In this document: positions 35,653-48,947 of the stretch, piece by piece
Position numbering within the stretch: position 1 is the first letter of the stretch
Layout of the letters: each line of letters opens with the position of its first letter
From: Tragulus kanchil
Taxonomy: Eukaryota; Chordata; Mammalia; Artiodactyla; Tragulidae
DNA: 64,000 nucleotides
Assembly (NCBI GenBank): GCA_022376925.1
Contig: JAIOJX010000031.1
Span: 135,674,854 to 135,738,853 of the forward strand
Reading direction: 5' to 3'
The notes under the pieces: model-generated
What the model was told of the DNA's origin: nothing
Database searches by the model: none
Seen by the model: only the letters and a program-made list of their open reading frames with translations
Position numbers and translations under genes: made by a program

Positions 35653-36197
35653 CTATGATATAAAAGCAAATGTTTTAAGAAAAACTGTCACATTCAACAC
35701 TGCCTGCTTTAAAAATCTTCTCACTTTTTCAGACTATTCTAAACATAAAATAGAAAGCTGTGCATATTGTTTTTTAATTATTTAATGTATTTATTGGACT
35801 GAGGTCTTAGTTGCAATAATCATGGGCTCAGTAGCAGTGGTGTTCAGGCATGTGGGATCTTAGTTTCCTGACCAGGGATCAAGCCAATGTCCTCTGCATT
35901 GCAGAGCAGATTCTTTACCACTGGACCACCAGGGAAGTCCCCAAAGCTGTGTCTATCAAAAGGTGGTGGCACAATCTGAGCTCCGGGTGACACAATATCC
36001 CTCTCATTCCTGCACATCCATGGACAGCAAAGTACTCAAAAGAGACTTTCAATTACCAACTACTGATATTATCAAAATTTATAAAATATGATTTTCAAAA
36101 CCTGAAAACAACAGAAACAACATAAGAATTTAATAAAATATAATTATTTCTGTAAAACCATTCTAACCTTTGGAAAGAGGGTGTCTCAGGTGCTCAC

Positions 36198-36284
36198 CTT
36201 AATGAGGATCCCTTCCTTGCAGTGATGGATCCCATTATCACTCAGAGTGCACTTACTCCCAGGATATATTTCTATACCAGCACC
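36198..36284 (-). CDS. SHCBP1: SHCBP1 87-nt exon, upstream copy of assembly duplicate
   Basis: Copy of 35013-35099 at +1185 nt with intact splice sites. It pairs with 35511-35652. Using both sets would add 229 nt and break the frame, so only one set is compatible with SHCBP1. Confidence 0.75.
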
Positions 36285-36460
36285 CTACAAGTTACATTTT
36301 AAAGTAATGATAATCAGTTTTGAATAGGCAGGACTATAAAAGAAGGTTTATCACTTCTTAGACTTTAATGCAGTGCAAATATATATATACTATCTATATA
36401 GAGAGAGGAAATTTTATTAAGTATTTCTAATCAACATTTCCATTTGTTTAATTTCCAGCA

Positions 36461-39340
36461 AGCTGTCATTTATCATTTTCAAATACTATACAAACATACA
36501 TACACACACACACAACAATGGCTAAGAGTTTCAACACTGGATTACTATTTTACTCTTTCATTCTGGCCAAATCAATTTTTTGATTCTGCCCAAAAAATGT
36601 CAGTTAACAATTTAAATATCCTCAGTTGGAAAACAGTGTTATAACCTAGTAAAAACTGTTTAATTGTAGATAGAAATAAGGCTCTATATTTTTAAAAACA
36701 CACCAGTTCGAGAATATCCCAACCTAACTTAAAAATCACTTCTGTGAATTAAGATATCTAACAGTCTCTACTACTGCACACATGTTAAATTAGTATCTAG
36801 TTCAAGTGTCCTGCTTATACCTACAGAGTAACGAGAACAATTCATGCACAGTCCAGCTCTCTTACATTGTCCCTCAGCACAAGGTACCAACAGAAAAAAA
36901 TAACAATAATAGGAAAATTTATTTCCTGACACTATGGTAGGCACTTTAGTAAGTAAAAATGGTTCATTTAAACCTATATAATTGTTTAAAAATTCACTTT
37001 CAGATTTATTTCATACCCAATATCCTAGAAGAAGGAGAGTTCTAATTAACCATTTATGACATATCTATTGCATATATGTTGAGTTATTCTCCTAGGAATG
37101 GTGGTGTACCATAAGAAAACATTTATTATTACTTCTCCCTTTAGAGATTACTAAAACAGATATGTAGGGGGATGGTCATCACACACCAACCTAACTCTGT
37201 AGAAGTTGAAAGATTTGCAAAATGAATCTTCGCCTAAGACTTTCAATTTGAAGCTACCTACAAAAATAGGTTTAGAGGCAATAACACTAAAAATACATAT
37301 ACAATAAGATAGTTTAAATATAAAAATATTAGTACTCATGTAAAATATGAAAAGCAGAACAGCAGCCACCTAGTAAATGGAACAATCATGTTCAAAATAC
37401 ATTATGAAGCTGAGCAGATATTTAATAACCAAAAAGAAATTGAAGAGGCTGCCACTTCTAAGATAATGGTACAAGTAAAAATCCTGGACATTATATACAA
37501 AACCAACATAATACAATTGAAAAATGGAGTAAAGAAGCCTGACCACCTAGACACCTCAATCCCTGAGGAATGACACCGACATAGTGGTGTATACATTAGG
37601 TTTTCTTTTTTGCCTCACATTTCTAAGCATGAAGCTCAAGAAGTTGGCAATCCATAAACATCTGATACAGACCACTGTAGCCTCCCCAAGCCTCCCCAAA
37701 AGTCTGTTCTCCCAAGCCAAAGGATCAGGCAAGTTTAGAAGGACAGAAAACTCTGAAATAATAACAGCTGTTCTAGCCAAACACCTCAGGGAAAAAGCTG
37801 GTCAATGCTCATCCAAGCTGGCAAGAGCCACAGGGGAACCTTGACTTCCACCCTCTCAAGGCTGTGACTAGGTACCCCCAACACCCACATGCGGCAGCAT
37901 CAGTTAAGCCCAAGGATTTTCATCCCCACTAGCTGGTAACAAGTCCCTCACTACAAAGGGGCCGTGGCATGCACAGTCCAGCTCTCTTACATTGTCCCTC
38001 AGCTACCCAGAAAAAAATTTTCCTAAGGTAGGCACTTTAGTAAGTAAATGGTTCATTTAAACCTATATAATTGTTTAAAATTCACTTTCAGATTTATTTC
38101 ATACCCAATATCCTAGAAGAAGGAGAGTTCTAATTAACCATTTATGACATATCTATTGCATATATGTTGAGTTATTCTCCTAGGAATGGTGGTGTACCAT
38201 AAGAAAACATTTATTATTACTTCTCCCTTTAGAGATTACTAAAACAGATATGTAGGGGGATGGTCATCACACACCAACCTAACTCTGTAGAAGTTGAAAG
38301 ATTTGCAAAATGAATCTTCGCCTAAGACTTTCAATTTGAAGCTACCTACAAAAATAGGTTTAGAGGCAATAACACTAAAAATACATATACAATAAGATAG
38401 TTTAAATATAAAAATATTAGTACTCATGTAAAATATGAAAAGCAGAACAGCAGCCACCTAGTAAATGGAACAATCATGTTCAAAATACATTATGAAGCTG
38501 AGCAGATATTTAATAACCAAAAAGAAATTGAAGAGGCTGCCACTTCTAAGATAATGGTACAAGTAAAAATCCTGGACATTATATACAAAACCAACATAAT
38601 ACAATTGAAAAATGGAGTAAAGAAGCCTGACCACCTAGACACCTCAATCCCTGAGGAATGACACCGACATAGTGGTGTATACATTAGGTTTTCTTTTTTG
38701 CCTCACATTTCTAAGCATGAAGCTCAAGAAGTTGGCAATCCATAAACATCTGATACAGACCACTGTAGCCTCCCCAAGCCTCCCCAAAAGTCTGTTCTCC
38801 CAAGCCAAAGGATCAGGCAAGTTTAGAAGGACAGAAAACTCTGAAATAATAACAGCTGTTCTAGCCAAACACCTCAGGGAAAAAGCTGGTCAATGCTCAT
38901 CCAAGCTGGCAAGAGCCACAGGGGAACCTTGACTTCCACCCTCTCAAGGCTGTGACTAGGTACCCCCAACACCCACATGCGGCAGCATCAGTTAAGCCCA
39001 AGGATTTTCATCCCCACTAGCTGGTAACAAGTCCCTCACAATGGGAGTACAATGGGGCCTGGACTTATACCCCCAGCTGATAATAGCAAGGTGCTGCACC
39101 TCTTCCCTACTGGAGTAGTGTCAGAGCAGGCCCAGTGGAGGGTTTAGATTTTCATCAATGCCAGTGGTAACAAGGCCACTGCCATGTGCCAGAATGTCAG
39201 TGGAGACATATAAGAAATTAGAAGCAGCTTTCCCACCCATTTGGGTATCAGTGAAAGTCAAATGGGGAACCTGGAGACCTGGCAGTAATAAGGCAGTACC
39301 CTCACACCATTCCCTCCTATAGTAGTGTAAGAGAAGTCCA
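36461..39340. other. SHCBP1 intron, no feature recognised
   Basis: Apart from the pair 12/13 duplication, no mobile element or exon was recognised. A short (ac)n run lies near 36500-36515. Confidence 0.45.
36843..39038. repeat. Tandem near-identical pair 12: 36843-37950 / 37978-39038
   Basis: Offset 1135 at the start and 1088 afterwards: the first ~70 bases of the right copy (38000-38040) have lost about 47 bases. It lies in an SHCBP1 intron. Confidence 0.93.
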
Positions 39341-40957
39341 ATTTGTACAGAAGATACAGATTCTCAAAACAGAACACAAAATATCCAGCTTTCAGCTGAA
39401 AATCACCTGTCATACCAAGTGCCAAGAAGATGTCAAACTTAAATTGATAGAAACCAAAACGAAGATGTCAGTGATGATAAAATTAGCTAACAAGGATTTT
39501 AAAGCAGCCAATTATTTTAATGACAAATTATGAAGTGCTTAAATGAAAACTAGAACACTGAATAAAAAAATTGGAAGTCTCATCAAAGAAATAGAAGATA
39601 CAAAGAAGCAAATGGAAATTTCAGAACTGAGAAATACTATAACTGAAATGAAAATCTCAGTGGATGGGCACAACAGCATAAAGGAAAAGAACAGAGTAAA
39701 GAATCAGTGAAACAGAAGACAGAACAGCAGAAACCATCCAGTCTGACAGAGGTAACAGTCTGAAAAAGAAAAGTGAACAGACCTATAGGACAATAACAAA
39801 GGACCTAAAGTTTCTGTTAATAGTCATAAAAGAAGAGAAGGAGGGTGAAGGTAAAAAAAACATTTCAAAGAATAAACAGCTGTTCTAGCCAAAACAGGCA
39901 AGTTTAGAAGGACAGAAAACTCTGAAATAATAACAGCTGTTCTAGCCAAACACCTCAGGAAAAAGCTGGTCAATGCTCATCCAAGCTGGCAAGAGCCACA
40001 GGGGAACCTTGACTTCCACCCTCTCAAGGCTGTGACTAGGTACCCCCAACACCCACATGCGGCAGCATCAGTTAAGCCCAAGGATTTTCATCCCCACTAG
40101 CTGGTAACAAGTCCCTCACAATGGGAGTACAATGGGGCCTGGACTTATACCCCCAGCTGATAATAGCAAGGTGCTGCACCTCTTCCCTACTGGAGTAGTG
40201 TCAGAGCAGGCCCAGTGGAGGGTTTAGATTTTCATCAATGCCAGTGGTAACAAGGCCACTGCCATGTGCCAGAATGTCAGTGGAGACATATAAGAAATTA
40301 GAAGCAGCTTTCCCACCCATTTGGGTATCAGTGAAAGTCAAATGGGGAACCTGGAGACCTGGCAGTAATAAGGCAGTACCCTCACACCATTCCCTCCTAT
40401 AGTAGTGTAAGAGAAGTCCAATTTGTACAGAAGATACAGATTCTCAAAACAGAACACAAAATATCCAGCTTTCAGCTGAAAATCACCTGTCATACCAAGT
40501 GCCAAGAAGATGTCAAACTTAAATTGATAGAAACCAAAACGAAGATGTCAGTGATGATAAAATTAGCTAACAAGGATTTTAAAGCAGCCAATTATTTTAA
40601 TGACAAATTATGAAGTGCTTAAATGAAAACTAGAACACTGAATAAAAAAATTGGAAGTCTCATCAAAGAAATAGAAGATACAAAGAAGCAAATGGAAATT
40701 TCAGAACTGAGAAATACTATAACTGAAATGAAAATCTCAGTGGATGGGCACAACAGCATAAAGGAAAAGAACAGAGTAAAGAATCAGTGAAACAGAAGAC
40801 AGAACAGCAGAAACCATCCAGTCTGACAGAGGTAACAGTCTGAAAAAGAAAAGTGAACAGACCTATAGGACAATAACAAAGGACCTAAAGTTTCTGTTAA
40901 TAGTCATAAAAGAAGAGAAGGAGGGTGAAGGTAAAAAAAACATTTCAAAGAATAAAT
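38814..40957. repeat. Tandem near-identical pair 13: 38814-39876 / 39895-40957
   Basis: Offset 1081-1080 nt. It overlaps pair 12 in 38814-39038, giving three copies of part of that segment. The joint 39877-39894 repeats a few local words, as from a mis-resolved join. Confidence 0.95.
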
Positions 40958-42060
40958 AGCTAAAAATTCCCAAATTTGGCACGAGACATAAACTTATAGA
41001 TTCAAGGAGCTAAGAAAAGAGGATAAAGCGCAAAGAAATCCATACATCGTAATTAAACTTCTAAAAGCTTAAGACCAAAAGGAGAGAAAAAAAGAGGGTA
41101 AAACTATCTTGAAAGCAAAGAAAAATAATGCCTTATCTGTTCAAGTAAAGAGAATTTCTCACTAGGAACCACGGAAGCAAAAGAAAGTGGCATAGTATTG
41201 TTCCAAAGAGCTAAAAGAAAAGAGAAGCCAACTGAGAATTTTATACCCAGTGAAAATATTCCTCTGGAATAAAGAAGAATCAAGACATTCTAAGATGAGA
41301 GAAAGAGAACAGAATTTGTTACCAGAAACCAATCCTAACGGAACAGCTATAGGAAGTCCTCTAAACAAAAAAAGGAACAATAAAAGAGGAAATCTCAAGA
41401 CATCAGAAAGAACGTACTCCGTAAGCAAAAATATGAGTAAATACAATAGTTTTCCTCTTGAGTTTCTAAATTATGTTTAACTTTTTAAACTAAAAACTTA
41501 ACACTACCTAATGTGGTTCTAGAAGTCTGCAGAGGAAATATTGAAGATAATTATACTATGGACAGGAAATGGTAAAGAGATAATGAGGAAGGTAAAGTTT
41601 CTAAACTTCACTCAAACTTGCAAAATGGCACTATCAGTAAACTGTGATGAGTTATGTATATATAATGAAATATCTAGAGCAACCACTTAAAAAACTATAC
41701 AAAGAAATACACTAAAAAGACAAATGGAGTCCTAAAAATGGCTCAGGCAACCCAGAGGATGGCAAAAAGAAAAATGAAAAACAGGACAGAACACAAAAAT
41801 TAAAAAGGAAGAATAAAGACTTAACATAATTACATCAAATGAAATTAGTTGAAAACACCAATTAAATGCTTAAAGACTGACAAAAGTGGATTAGAAAATA
41901 AGATCCAGTGGAACTTCCCTCCCATCTCCTTCCCCATCCTCCCCTTCTAGGGAAGTTCAAGAGGGAGGAAACGTATGTATACCTAGGGCTGATTCATGTT
42001 GGTGTTTGGCAGTAAACAACAAAACTGCAACAAAATAAAAATAAAAAATAAACAATATCC
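39345..42060 (+). mobile_element. Old L1M/HAL1-like fragments
   Basis: Plus-strand wording of the degenerate L1 5'/ORF1 region (gaagtctcatcaaagaaata, aagaacagagtaaagaatca, agtggcatagtattgttcc, gaattttatacccagtgaa), followed at about 41930-42055 by a ruminant L1 3'-end-like segment (gggctgattcatgttggtgt). 1.08 kb is duplicated by pair 13. Confidence 0.55.
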
Positions 42061-42461
42061 ACCTAAATGTTGTCTGCAGTTCACTTCAAATAGAATAGAA
42101 ACAGGATGAAAATAAAAGAATGGAAAAAGATACACCATTAAAAACTTAACCAAATGAAAGCAGGTGTGGCTCTATTAACATGAGATAAAGTAGAATTCAA
42201 AGCAAAGAAAATTATCAGAGAGAGACAATAAATATAATCATAATAGTTTGATCCACTAAAAAAAATAGCAATCCTAAATGGGATAAGCAGAATAATAGAA
42301 CTGCAAAATATGTGTGGCAAAAACTAGTAAGACTGAACTGAGAAAGACAAATCCTCAATTATATTTAGTCTCTATCATAGATGGATTTATCTCTAACATC
42401 CATCTTTGTTATAGGTAGATAGATCTAACTCTAAATTGACACTAGACAGAAAACATTATCG

Positions 42462-42745
42462 GGGCTTCCCTGGTGGTCCAGTGGGTAAGGACACTGCCTT
42501 GCAGTGCAAGGGGCGCTGGTTCAATCCCTGGCCTGGGAAGATCCCAGGTGCCGTGGAGCGGCTGAACGGATGTGTCCAACTACCGAGCAGGAGCTCTGCA
42601 GTGAGAGAGGCCACTGTAATGAGAAGCCCATGTATCGCCATGAAGAGTGTGAAGAGTAGTCCCCATTCACCACAACTAGAGAAAGCCCATAAGCAGCAAC
42701 AAAGACCCAGCATGGCCAAAAAATAAATAAATAACATTTAAAAGA
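42462..42745 (+). mobile_element. CHR-type SINE, young subfamily
   Basis: Head ggcttccctggtggtccagt, gttcaatccctggcctggga, and a poly(A)-rich tail. Confidence 0.92.
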
Positions 42746-42799
42746 AAAAAACAAAAAAAACAGCAAGGGAAAAGCATCAAGTTATGTACAAGGGAACTC

Positions 42800-43107
42800 C
42801 CATAGGCTATCAGTTGATTTTCCAGCAGAAATTCTGAAAGCCAAAGGCTGCAATATATTTAAAGTGATAAAAAGGAAAATCTAAAATCAAGAATACTCTG
42901 TGAAAATAATCTGAATATATACAGATATATTTAACTAAATCATTTTGCTGTTCACCTGAAATATGATAGTGTAATATATCAGCTATACTTGAACAAACAA
43001 AAAAGAAATCCTGATATCAGACACCAGCTGATAAAAAAGGTCAGCATACTTCATGGTCCACGCAAAAGAAGAAAAGGGCAACAGGGATGGCCAGGGACAG
43101 ATCAAGA
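42800..43107 (+). mobile_element. Old L1M/HAL1-like fragment (continuation)
   Basis: tcagttgattttccagcaga, aattctgaaagccaaaggct and gaatactctg resemble L1M/HAL1 5' sequence, interrupted from the preceding fragment by the CHR SINE. Boundaries approximate. Confidence 0.4.
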
Positions 43108-45505
43108 CACTCCTGGCCTGAAATGTGGTTCCCTGCAGGGACAGTGAAGATAAGATGGGGTCAAGGAGAAAGCTGGAGTTCAAAGGATGCATCCCACCAT
43201 CCTGGCTGCATCACTTCCTTTGAACTGAGATAAAACTCACATAGCATGCAATTCATTGACTTTTTAACGTACCATTCCACTGTTTTTAGTATATTCATTG
43301 GGGGAAAAAAAAAAAAAAACAACAGAGAATACTTTATCTGGCAAGGCTTTCATTCAGATTTGATGGAGAGATCAAAAGTAAAGCAAAAACTAAAAGCATT
43401 CAGAACCACAGAACCAGCTTTGCAAGAAATGTCAAAGGGAATCCTCTAAGCAAAAAAGAAAAGGTCACACTAGAAACATGAAAATTAGGAAAGGAAAAAG
43501 CTCAGTGATTGATAAAAGCAGTTATACAGCAAAGGTAATACATCAACCATGTACAAAGCTCACAGGAAGATTAAAAGATGTAAAATCATCTTTATCTGCA
43601 ATGGGTAGTTAAAAGATACACAAAAGGGCTTCCCTGGTGGTCCAGTGGGTAAGGACATCGCCTTGCAGTGCAAGGGGCGCCAGTTCGAGCCCTGGCCTGG
43701 GAAGATCCCATGTGCCGCGGAGCGGCTGGACTGATGTGTCCAATTACAGAGCCGGAGCTCTGGAGCGCATGCGCCTAGAGCTGGCGCTCTGCGACAACAG
43801 CGGCCACCGCGATGGGAGGCCCAAACGGGCCAAAGAAAAAAGATGGGTGAAAATAGATAAATGAAAGACCAATAGAAGTGGCCCACCCACCCCATCCCTC
43901 CCCACCCCACCCCCACCAAAATAAATAAATAAATAAATAAATAAATAAATCTTAAAAAAAAAAAGATACACAAAAGGACGTAAAATATAATGTCAAAAAA
44001 CAGTAACTGTAGGGGGAGGGGAGTAAAACTGTAGGGTTGTTAAAATGCATTTGAAATTTAGAGATCAGCAACTTCAACACACATACATAAAGATTACCAT
44101 ATGTAAATCTCACTGTAACCACAAATCAAAAATCTATATGGACATGAACACAAAAAAGAGAAAGGTGCAAATGACTGATCGGGGAACATACATGTCTGTG
44201 AACAACAAAACTGTAATAATTTAAAAAACTAAATAAATAATGCAATAAATTAGATGAATTACCAAAAAAAAAAAAAAAATCAAAAGGAATACCAAACCAA
44301 ATGCACAAATCATAACACTCCTGGCCTGAAATGTGGTTCCCTGCAGGGACAGTGAAGATAAGATGGGGTCAAGGAGAAAGCTGGAGTTCAAAGGATGCAT
44401 CCCACCATCCTGGCTGCATCACTTCCTTTGAACTGAGATAAAACTCACATAGCATGCAATTCATTGACTTTTTAACGTACCATTCCACTGTTTTTAGTAT
44501 ATTCATTGGGGGAAAAAAAAAAAAAACAACAGAGAATACTTTATCTGGCAAGGCTTTCATTCAGATTTGATGGAGAGATCAAAAGTAAAGCAAAAACTAA
44601 AAGCATTCAGAACCACAGAACCAGCTTTGCAAGAAATGTCAAAGGGAATCCTCTAAGCAAAAAAGAAAAGGTCACACTAGAAACATGAAAATTAGGAAAG
44701 GAAAAAGCTCAGTGATTGATAAAAGCAGTTATACAGCAAAGGTAATACATCAACCATGTACAAAGCTCACAGGAAGATTAAAAGATGTAAAATCATCTTT
44801 ATCTGCAATGGGTAGTTAAAAGATACACAAAAGGGCTTCCCTGGTGGTCCAGTGGGTAAGGACATCGCCTTGCAGTGCAAGGGGCGCCAGTTCGAGCCCT
44901 GGCCTGGGAAGATCCCATGTGCCGCGGAGCGGCTGGACTGATGTGTCCAATTACAGAGCCGGAGCTCTGGAGCGCATGCGCCTAGAGCTGGCGCTCTGCG
45001 ACAACAGCGGCCACCGCGATGGGAGGCCCAAACGGGCCAAAGAAAAAAGATGGGTGAAAATAGATAAATGAAAGACCAATAGAAGTGGCCCACCCACCCC
45101 ATCCCTCCCCACCCCACCCCCACCAAAATAAATAAATAAATAAATAAATAAATAAATCTTAAAAAAAAAAAAGATACACAAAAGGACGTAAAATATAATG
45201 TCAAAAAACAGTAACTGTAGGGGGAGGGGAGTAAAACTGTAGGGTTGTTAAAATGCATTTGAAATTTAGAGATCAGCAACTTCAACACACATACATAAAG
45301 ATTACCATATGTAAATCTCACTGTAACCACAAATCAAAAATCTATATGGACATGAACACAAAAAAGAGAAAGGTGCAAATGACTGATCGGGGAACATACA
45401 TGTCTGTGAACAACAAAACTGTAATAATTTAAAAAAATAATAAAAAAAAAACTAATGCAATAAATTAGATGAATTACCAAAAAAAAAAAAAAATCAAAAG
45501 GAATA
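43108..45505. repeat. Tandem near-identical pair 14: 43108-44292 / 44316-45505
   Basis: Offset 1208-1207 nt. It copies a full CHR SINE with its (aaat)n tail. Confidence 0.95.
43628..43962 (+). mobile_element. CHR-type SINE, young subfamily, full length
   Basis: Complete head, gagccggagctctggagcgc, a pyrimidine/purine-skewed 3' segment (ccacccaccccatccctccc) and an (aaat)n tail. Copied at 44835-45170. Confidence 0.93.
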
Positions 45506-45845
45506 CAAACACAACACTAAGAATGGTCATCAAATCATAAGGGATGAGTACAAAAGAAAAGAAAGGAACAATAAAGAACTACAAAAACAACCCCAAACAA
45601 TGAACAAAATGACAATAAGTATATATCTATCAATAAGTACTTCATATGTAAATGGACTAAATACTCCAATTAAAAGACATAGAGTGGCTGAATGAATATA
45701 AAACAAGACCCATATATATACTGCCTACAAGAAACTTACTTCAGATCTAAAAACACAAACTGAAAAAGGCAGAATGAAGAAAGGTACTCCATGCAAAAGA
45801 AACAAAAGCTGGAATAGTAATATTATATCAAACAAAATAGACTTA
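45505..45845 (+). mobile_element. Old L1M ORF2 fragment
   Basis: Degenerate ORF2 wording (tatgtaaatggactaaata, ctgcctacaagaaactta, gaaacaaaagctggaatag). Copied at about 46665-47005. Confidence 0.6.
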
Positions 45846-45899
45846 AAAAAAAACTGTAATAAAAATTAAAAAAAAAAAAAAAAAAAAAAAACCTGTGGG

Positions 45900-46250
45900 G
45901 TTTCCCTGGTAGCTCAGTGGTGAAGAGTTTGCCTGCCAGTGCAGGAGACAGGCGTTTGATCCCTGATCCAGGAAGATCCCACATGCTGCAGAGCAACTAA
46001 GCCCATGAGCCACAACTATGGAGCCTGTGCTCTGGAGCCTGTGCCCTGGAGCCTGTGCTCTGGAGCCTCGGAGCTGCAACTCCTGAAGCTCGTGTGCCCT
46101 AGAGCCCGAGTTCCACAACAAGAGAAGTCACCACAACTAGAAGCCTGCTCACCTCAACTAGAGAGTAGCCCCTACTCCCTGCAACTAGAGAAGAGCCTGT
46201 GGCAGCAGTAAGAACCCAGAATAGCCACAGAATAGCCACAAGAAATTTTT
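45900..46250 (+). mobile_element. CHR-type SINE with internal 15-nt repeats
   Basis: Head ggtttccctggtagctcagt, tail tccctgcaactagagaag. In the body the words ggagcctgtgctct / ggagcctgtgccct recur three to four times (46019-46075). Copied at 47053-47404. Confidence 0.88.
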
Positions 46251-47554
46251 TTAAAAGAAATTTTTTAAAAAAAGTTCTTATGCATAAAGAAAAAATTTAT
46301 AAACTGGGCTTAATCAAATTTTAAAACTGCCCTGGAAAAGCCTCACGAAAACCATGAAAAAACAAGTTACACACTAGCATATCTGAAAATGACATAGCCT
46401 AGGGTTGTTAAAATGCATTTGAAATTTAGAGATCAGCAACTTCAACACACATACATAAAGATTACCATATGTAAATCTCACTGTAACCACAAATCAAAAA
46501 TCTATATGGACATGAACACAAAAAAGAGAAAGGTGCAAATGACTGATCGGGGAACATACATGTCTGTGAACAACAAAACTGTAATAATTTAAAAAAATAA
46601 TAAAAAAAAAACTAATGCAATAAATTAGATGAATTACCAAAAAAAAAAAAAAATCAAAAGGAATACAAACACAACACTAAGAATGGTCATCAAATCATAA
46701 GGGATGAGTACAAAAGAAAAGAAAGGAACAATAAAGAACTACAAAAACAACCCCAAACAATGAACAAAATGACAATAAGTATATATCTATCAATAAGTAC
46801 TTCATATGTAAATGGACTAAATACTCCAATTAAAAGACATAGAGTGGCTGAATGAATATAAAACAAGACCCATATATATACTGCCTACAAGAAACTTACT
46901 TCAGATCTAAAAACACAAACTGAAAAAGGCAGAATGAAGAAAGGTACTCCATGCAAAAGAAACAAAAGCTGGAATAGTAATATTATATCAAACAAAATAG
47001 ACTTAAAAAAAAACTGTAATAAAAATTAAAAAAAAAAAAAAAAAACCTGTGGGGTTTCCCTGGTAGCTCAGTGGTGAAGAGTTTGCCTGCCAGTGCAGGA
47101 GACAGGCGTTTGATCCCTGATCCAGGAAGATCCCACATGCTGCAGAGCAACTAAGCCCATGAGCCACAACTATGGAGCCTGTGCTCTGGAGCCTGTGCCC
47201 TGGAGCCTGTGCTCTGGAGCCTCGGAGCTGCAACTCCTGAAGCTCGTGTGCCCTAGAGCCCGAGTTCCACAACAAGAGAAGTCACCACAACTAGAAGCCT
47301 GCTCACCTCAACTAGAGAGTAGCCCCTACTCCCTGCAACTAGAGAAGAGCCTGTGGCAGCAGTAAGAACCCAGAATAGCCACAGAATAGCCACAAGAAAT
47401 TTTTTTAAAAGAAATTTTTTAAAAAAAGTTCTTATGCATAAAGAAAAAATTTATAAACTGGGCTTAATCAAATTTTAAAACTGCCCTGGAAAAGCCTCAC
47501 GAAAACCATGAAAAAACAAGTTACACACTAGCATATCTGAAAATGACATAGCCA

Positions 47555-48535
47555 ATTGAGTATTCATATCCAGAATTTATAAAGAACTCTCAAAATCTAT
47601 AGTAAAAAAAAAATAATAATCCAATTAGAAAATGGACAAAAGTCATGAACAGACATTTCACTGAATATAAGGGTGGCAAAAAAAAAAAAAAAAAAGGGTG
47701 GCAAATAAGCATATGAAAAAATGTTCCTCATCATTAACCACTAGGGAAATGCAAATTAAAACACACTTATCAGAAGGTCTAAAATTAAGTAGTGAAAATA
47801 CCAAATGTTGCCTAGGATATGGAGAAACTGGATCATTCAGACTTTGTTAGTGGAAATGTGAAATGGTACAACTAATCCAGAAAATAGTTTGGCACTTTCT
47901 TTAAAAAAAAAAAAAAAAAGTAAGCATGCAACTAACCACATGTCCTACAACTACACTCCTAAGACATTTACCCCAGACAAATGAAAATGATGCTCACACA
48001 AAAACTTGTACACCAATGCTTACAGTAGCTTAATTTACAAAATCCCCAAACTGGAAACACACACCATACAACAAGTGAACAGCTAAAAATGTGGAACAAT
48101 CATACAGGAATACTACTTAGCCATAGATATGAATCTATCAGTACATGTAGCAACCTGGATAGAGCTTTACAGAACTGTGCTGAGTGAAAAAAGCCAGTTC
48201 CAAAGGTTGATTCTGTAGATTCTATTTAAGTAACATTTTTGAAATGATGAAATAACAGAAATAGATAACAGATGAGCATTTGCCTATTATTAAGGAGAAG
48301 GTCAGAGAAGAGGCACACAGACATGGCTTTAAAGGGCAACATGAAGGATCCTTGTAGAGATGGAAATATTCAACTTGACTGAATCAATCTTATCCTGGTT
48401 GTGACGCTGTGCTATAGCTTTGGAAGACACTACAATATGAACAAACTGGTGAAAAGTAAACATACAGGCTGTCTGTATTATTTCTTACTACAGAATGTGA
48501 ATCTACACTTACCTCAAAATAAAAATTTAAAAACA
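47555..48535 (+). mobile_element. Old L1M ORF2 3' fragment
   Basis: Typical L1 wording: gaaaatggacaaaagtcatg, gggaaatgcaaattaaaaca, tggaacaatcatacaggaat, actacttagccatagatat. Its right half is repeated at 49091-49625. Confidence 0.75.
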
Positions 48536-48828
48536 ACAACAGAGCTTAATTACTACATCATTTACAAAGTTACAACTTAAAGGGTCTAATCTCTTTTAAG
48601 ATATGACAGAGAAACTATGAGATGTATTATTTCCTTCCTAATCTCTGTTTTGAAAAGGCTAAATAAGGAGAACCTTATACAATTTAGTCTGGTCAACTTA
48701 ATACATGTAAGCATCTGAAGTTCTCCGAAGAAAGAGAACAGAAGTATGCATTTACATCTTGTCCCACATTTTACTTATTTAGAACTTAAACCTAAGCTAC
48801 CTCCCAAAAGGATAAGAGACCATCCTAC

Positions 48829-48947
48829 CTTGGCACCATATAAATCTGAGTTCTTCATTAAAAATTCTGCTGATGTTCGTACTGTGACTCCTGTAGTTTC
48901 ACACTGCAGTACACAGTTTTCCAATGTAGTCTTGCCACGGTGAATGA
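48829..48947 (-). CDS. SHCBP1: SHCBP1 beta-helix exon (119 nt), intact copy
   Basis: The acceptor is TCATAG and the donor GTAGG. Two bases complete Ile, then IHRGKTTLENCVLQCETTG and VTVRTSAEFLMKNSDLYGAK, ending in phase 0. Repeated 'LENCVLQ/VTVRTSA/LMKNSDLYG' turns are typical of PbH1 beta-helix coils. The large intron downstream (36285-48828) carries old L1 and SINE insertions. The frameshifted duplicate is at 49918-50037. Confidence 0.92.

Larger units (their letters stand above)
34089..36460. repeat. Tandem near-identical pair 11 (two SHCBP1 exons): 34089-35274 / 35275-36460
   Basis: Offset 1185-1186 nt, no spacer. It contains the 87- and 142-nt SHCBP1 exons and a CHR SINE in each copy. 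Confidence 0.95.
45240..47553. repeat. Tandem near-identical pair 15: 45240-46399 / 46400-47553
   Basis: Offset 1160 then 1154 nt, the change falling in a poly(A) run before the SINE. It overlaps pair 14, so 45240-45505 is present three times (also near 44034 and 46400). Confidence 0.95.

Noticed and set aside
34089..36460. Evolutionary tandem exon duplication in SHCBP1 (alternative exons)
   Set aside because: Introns and SINEs are as identical as the exons, phases are incompatible with mutually consistent inclusion, and the same pattern occurs at many non-genic sites.
44767..45330. 187-codon minus-strand open frame
   Set aside because: It is composed mostly of a CHR SINE and its (aaat)n tail.
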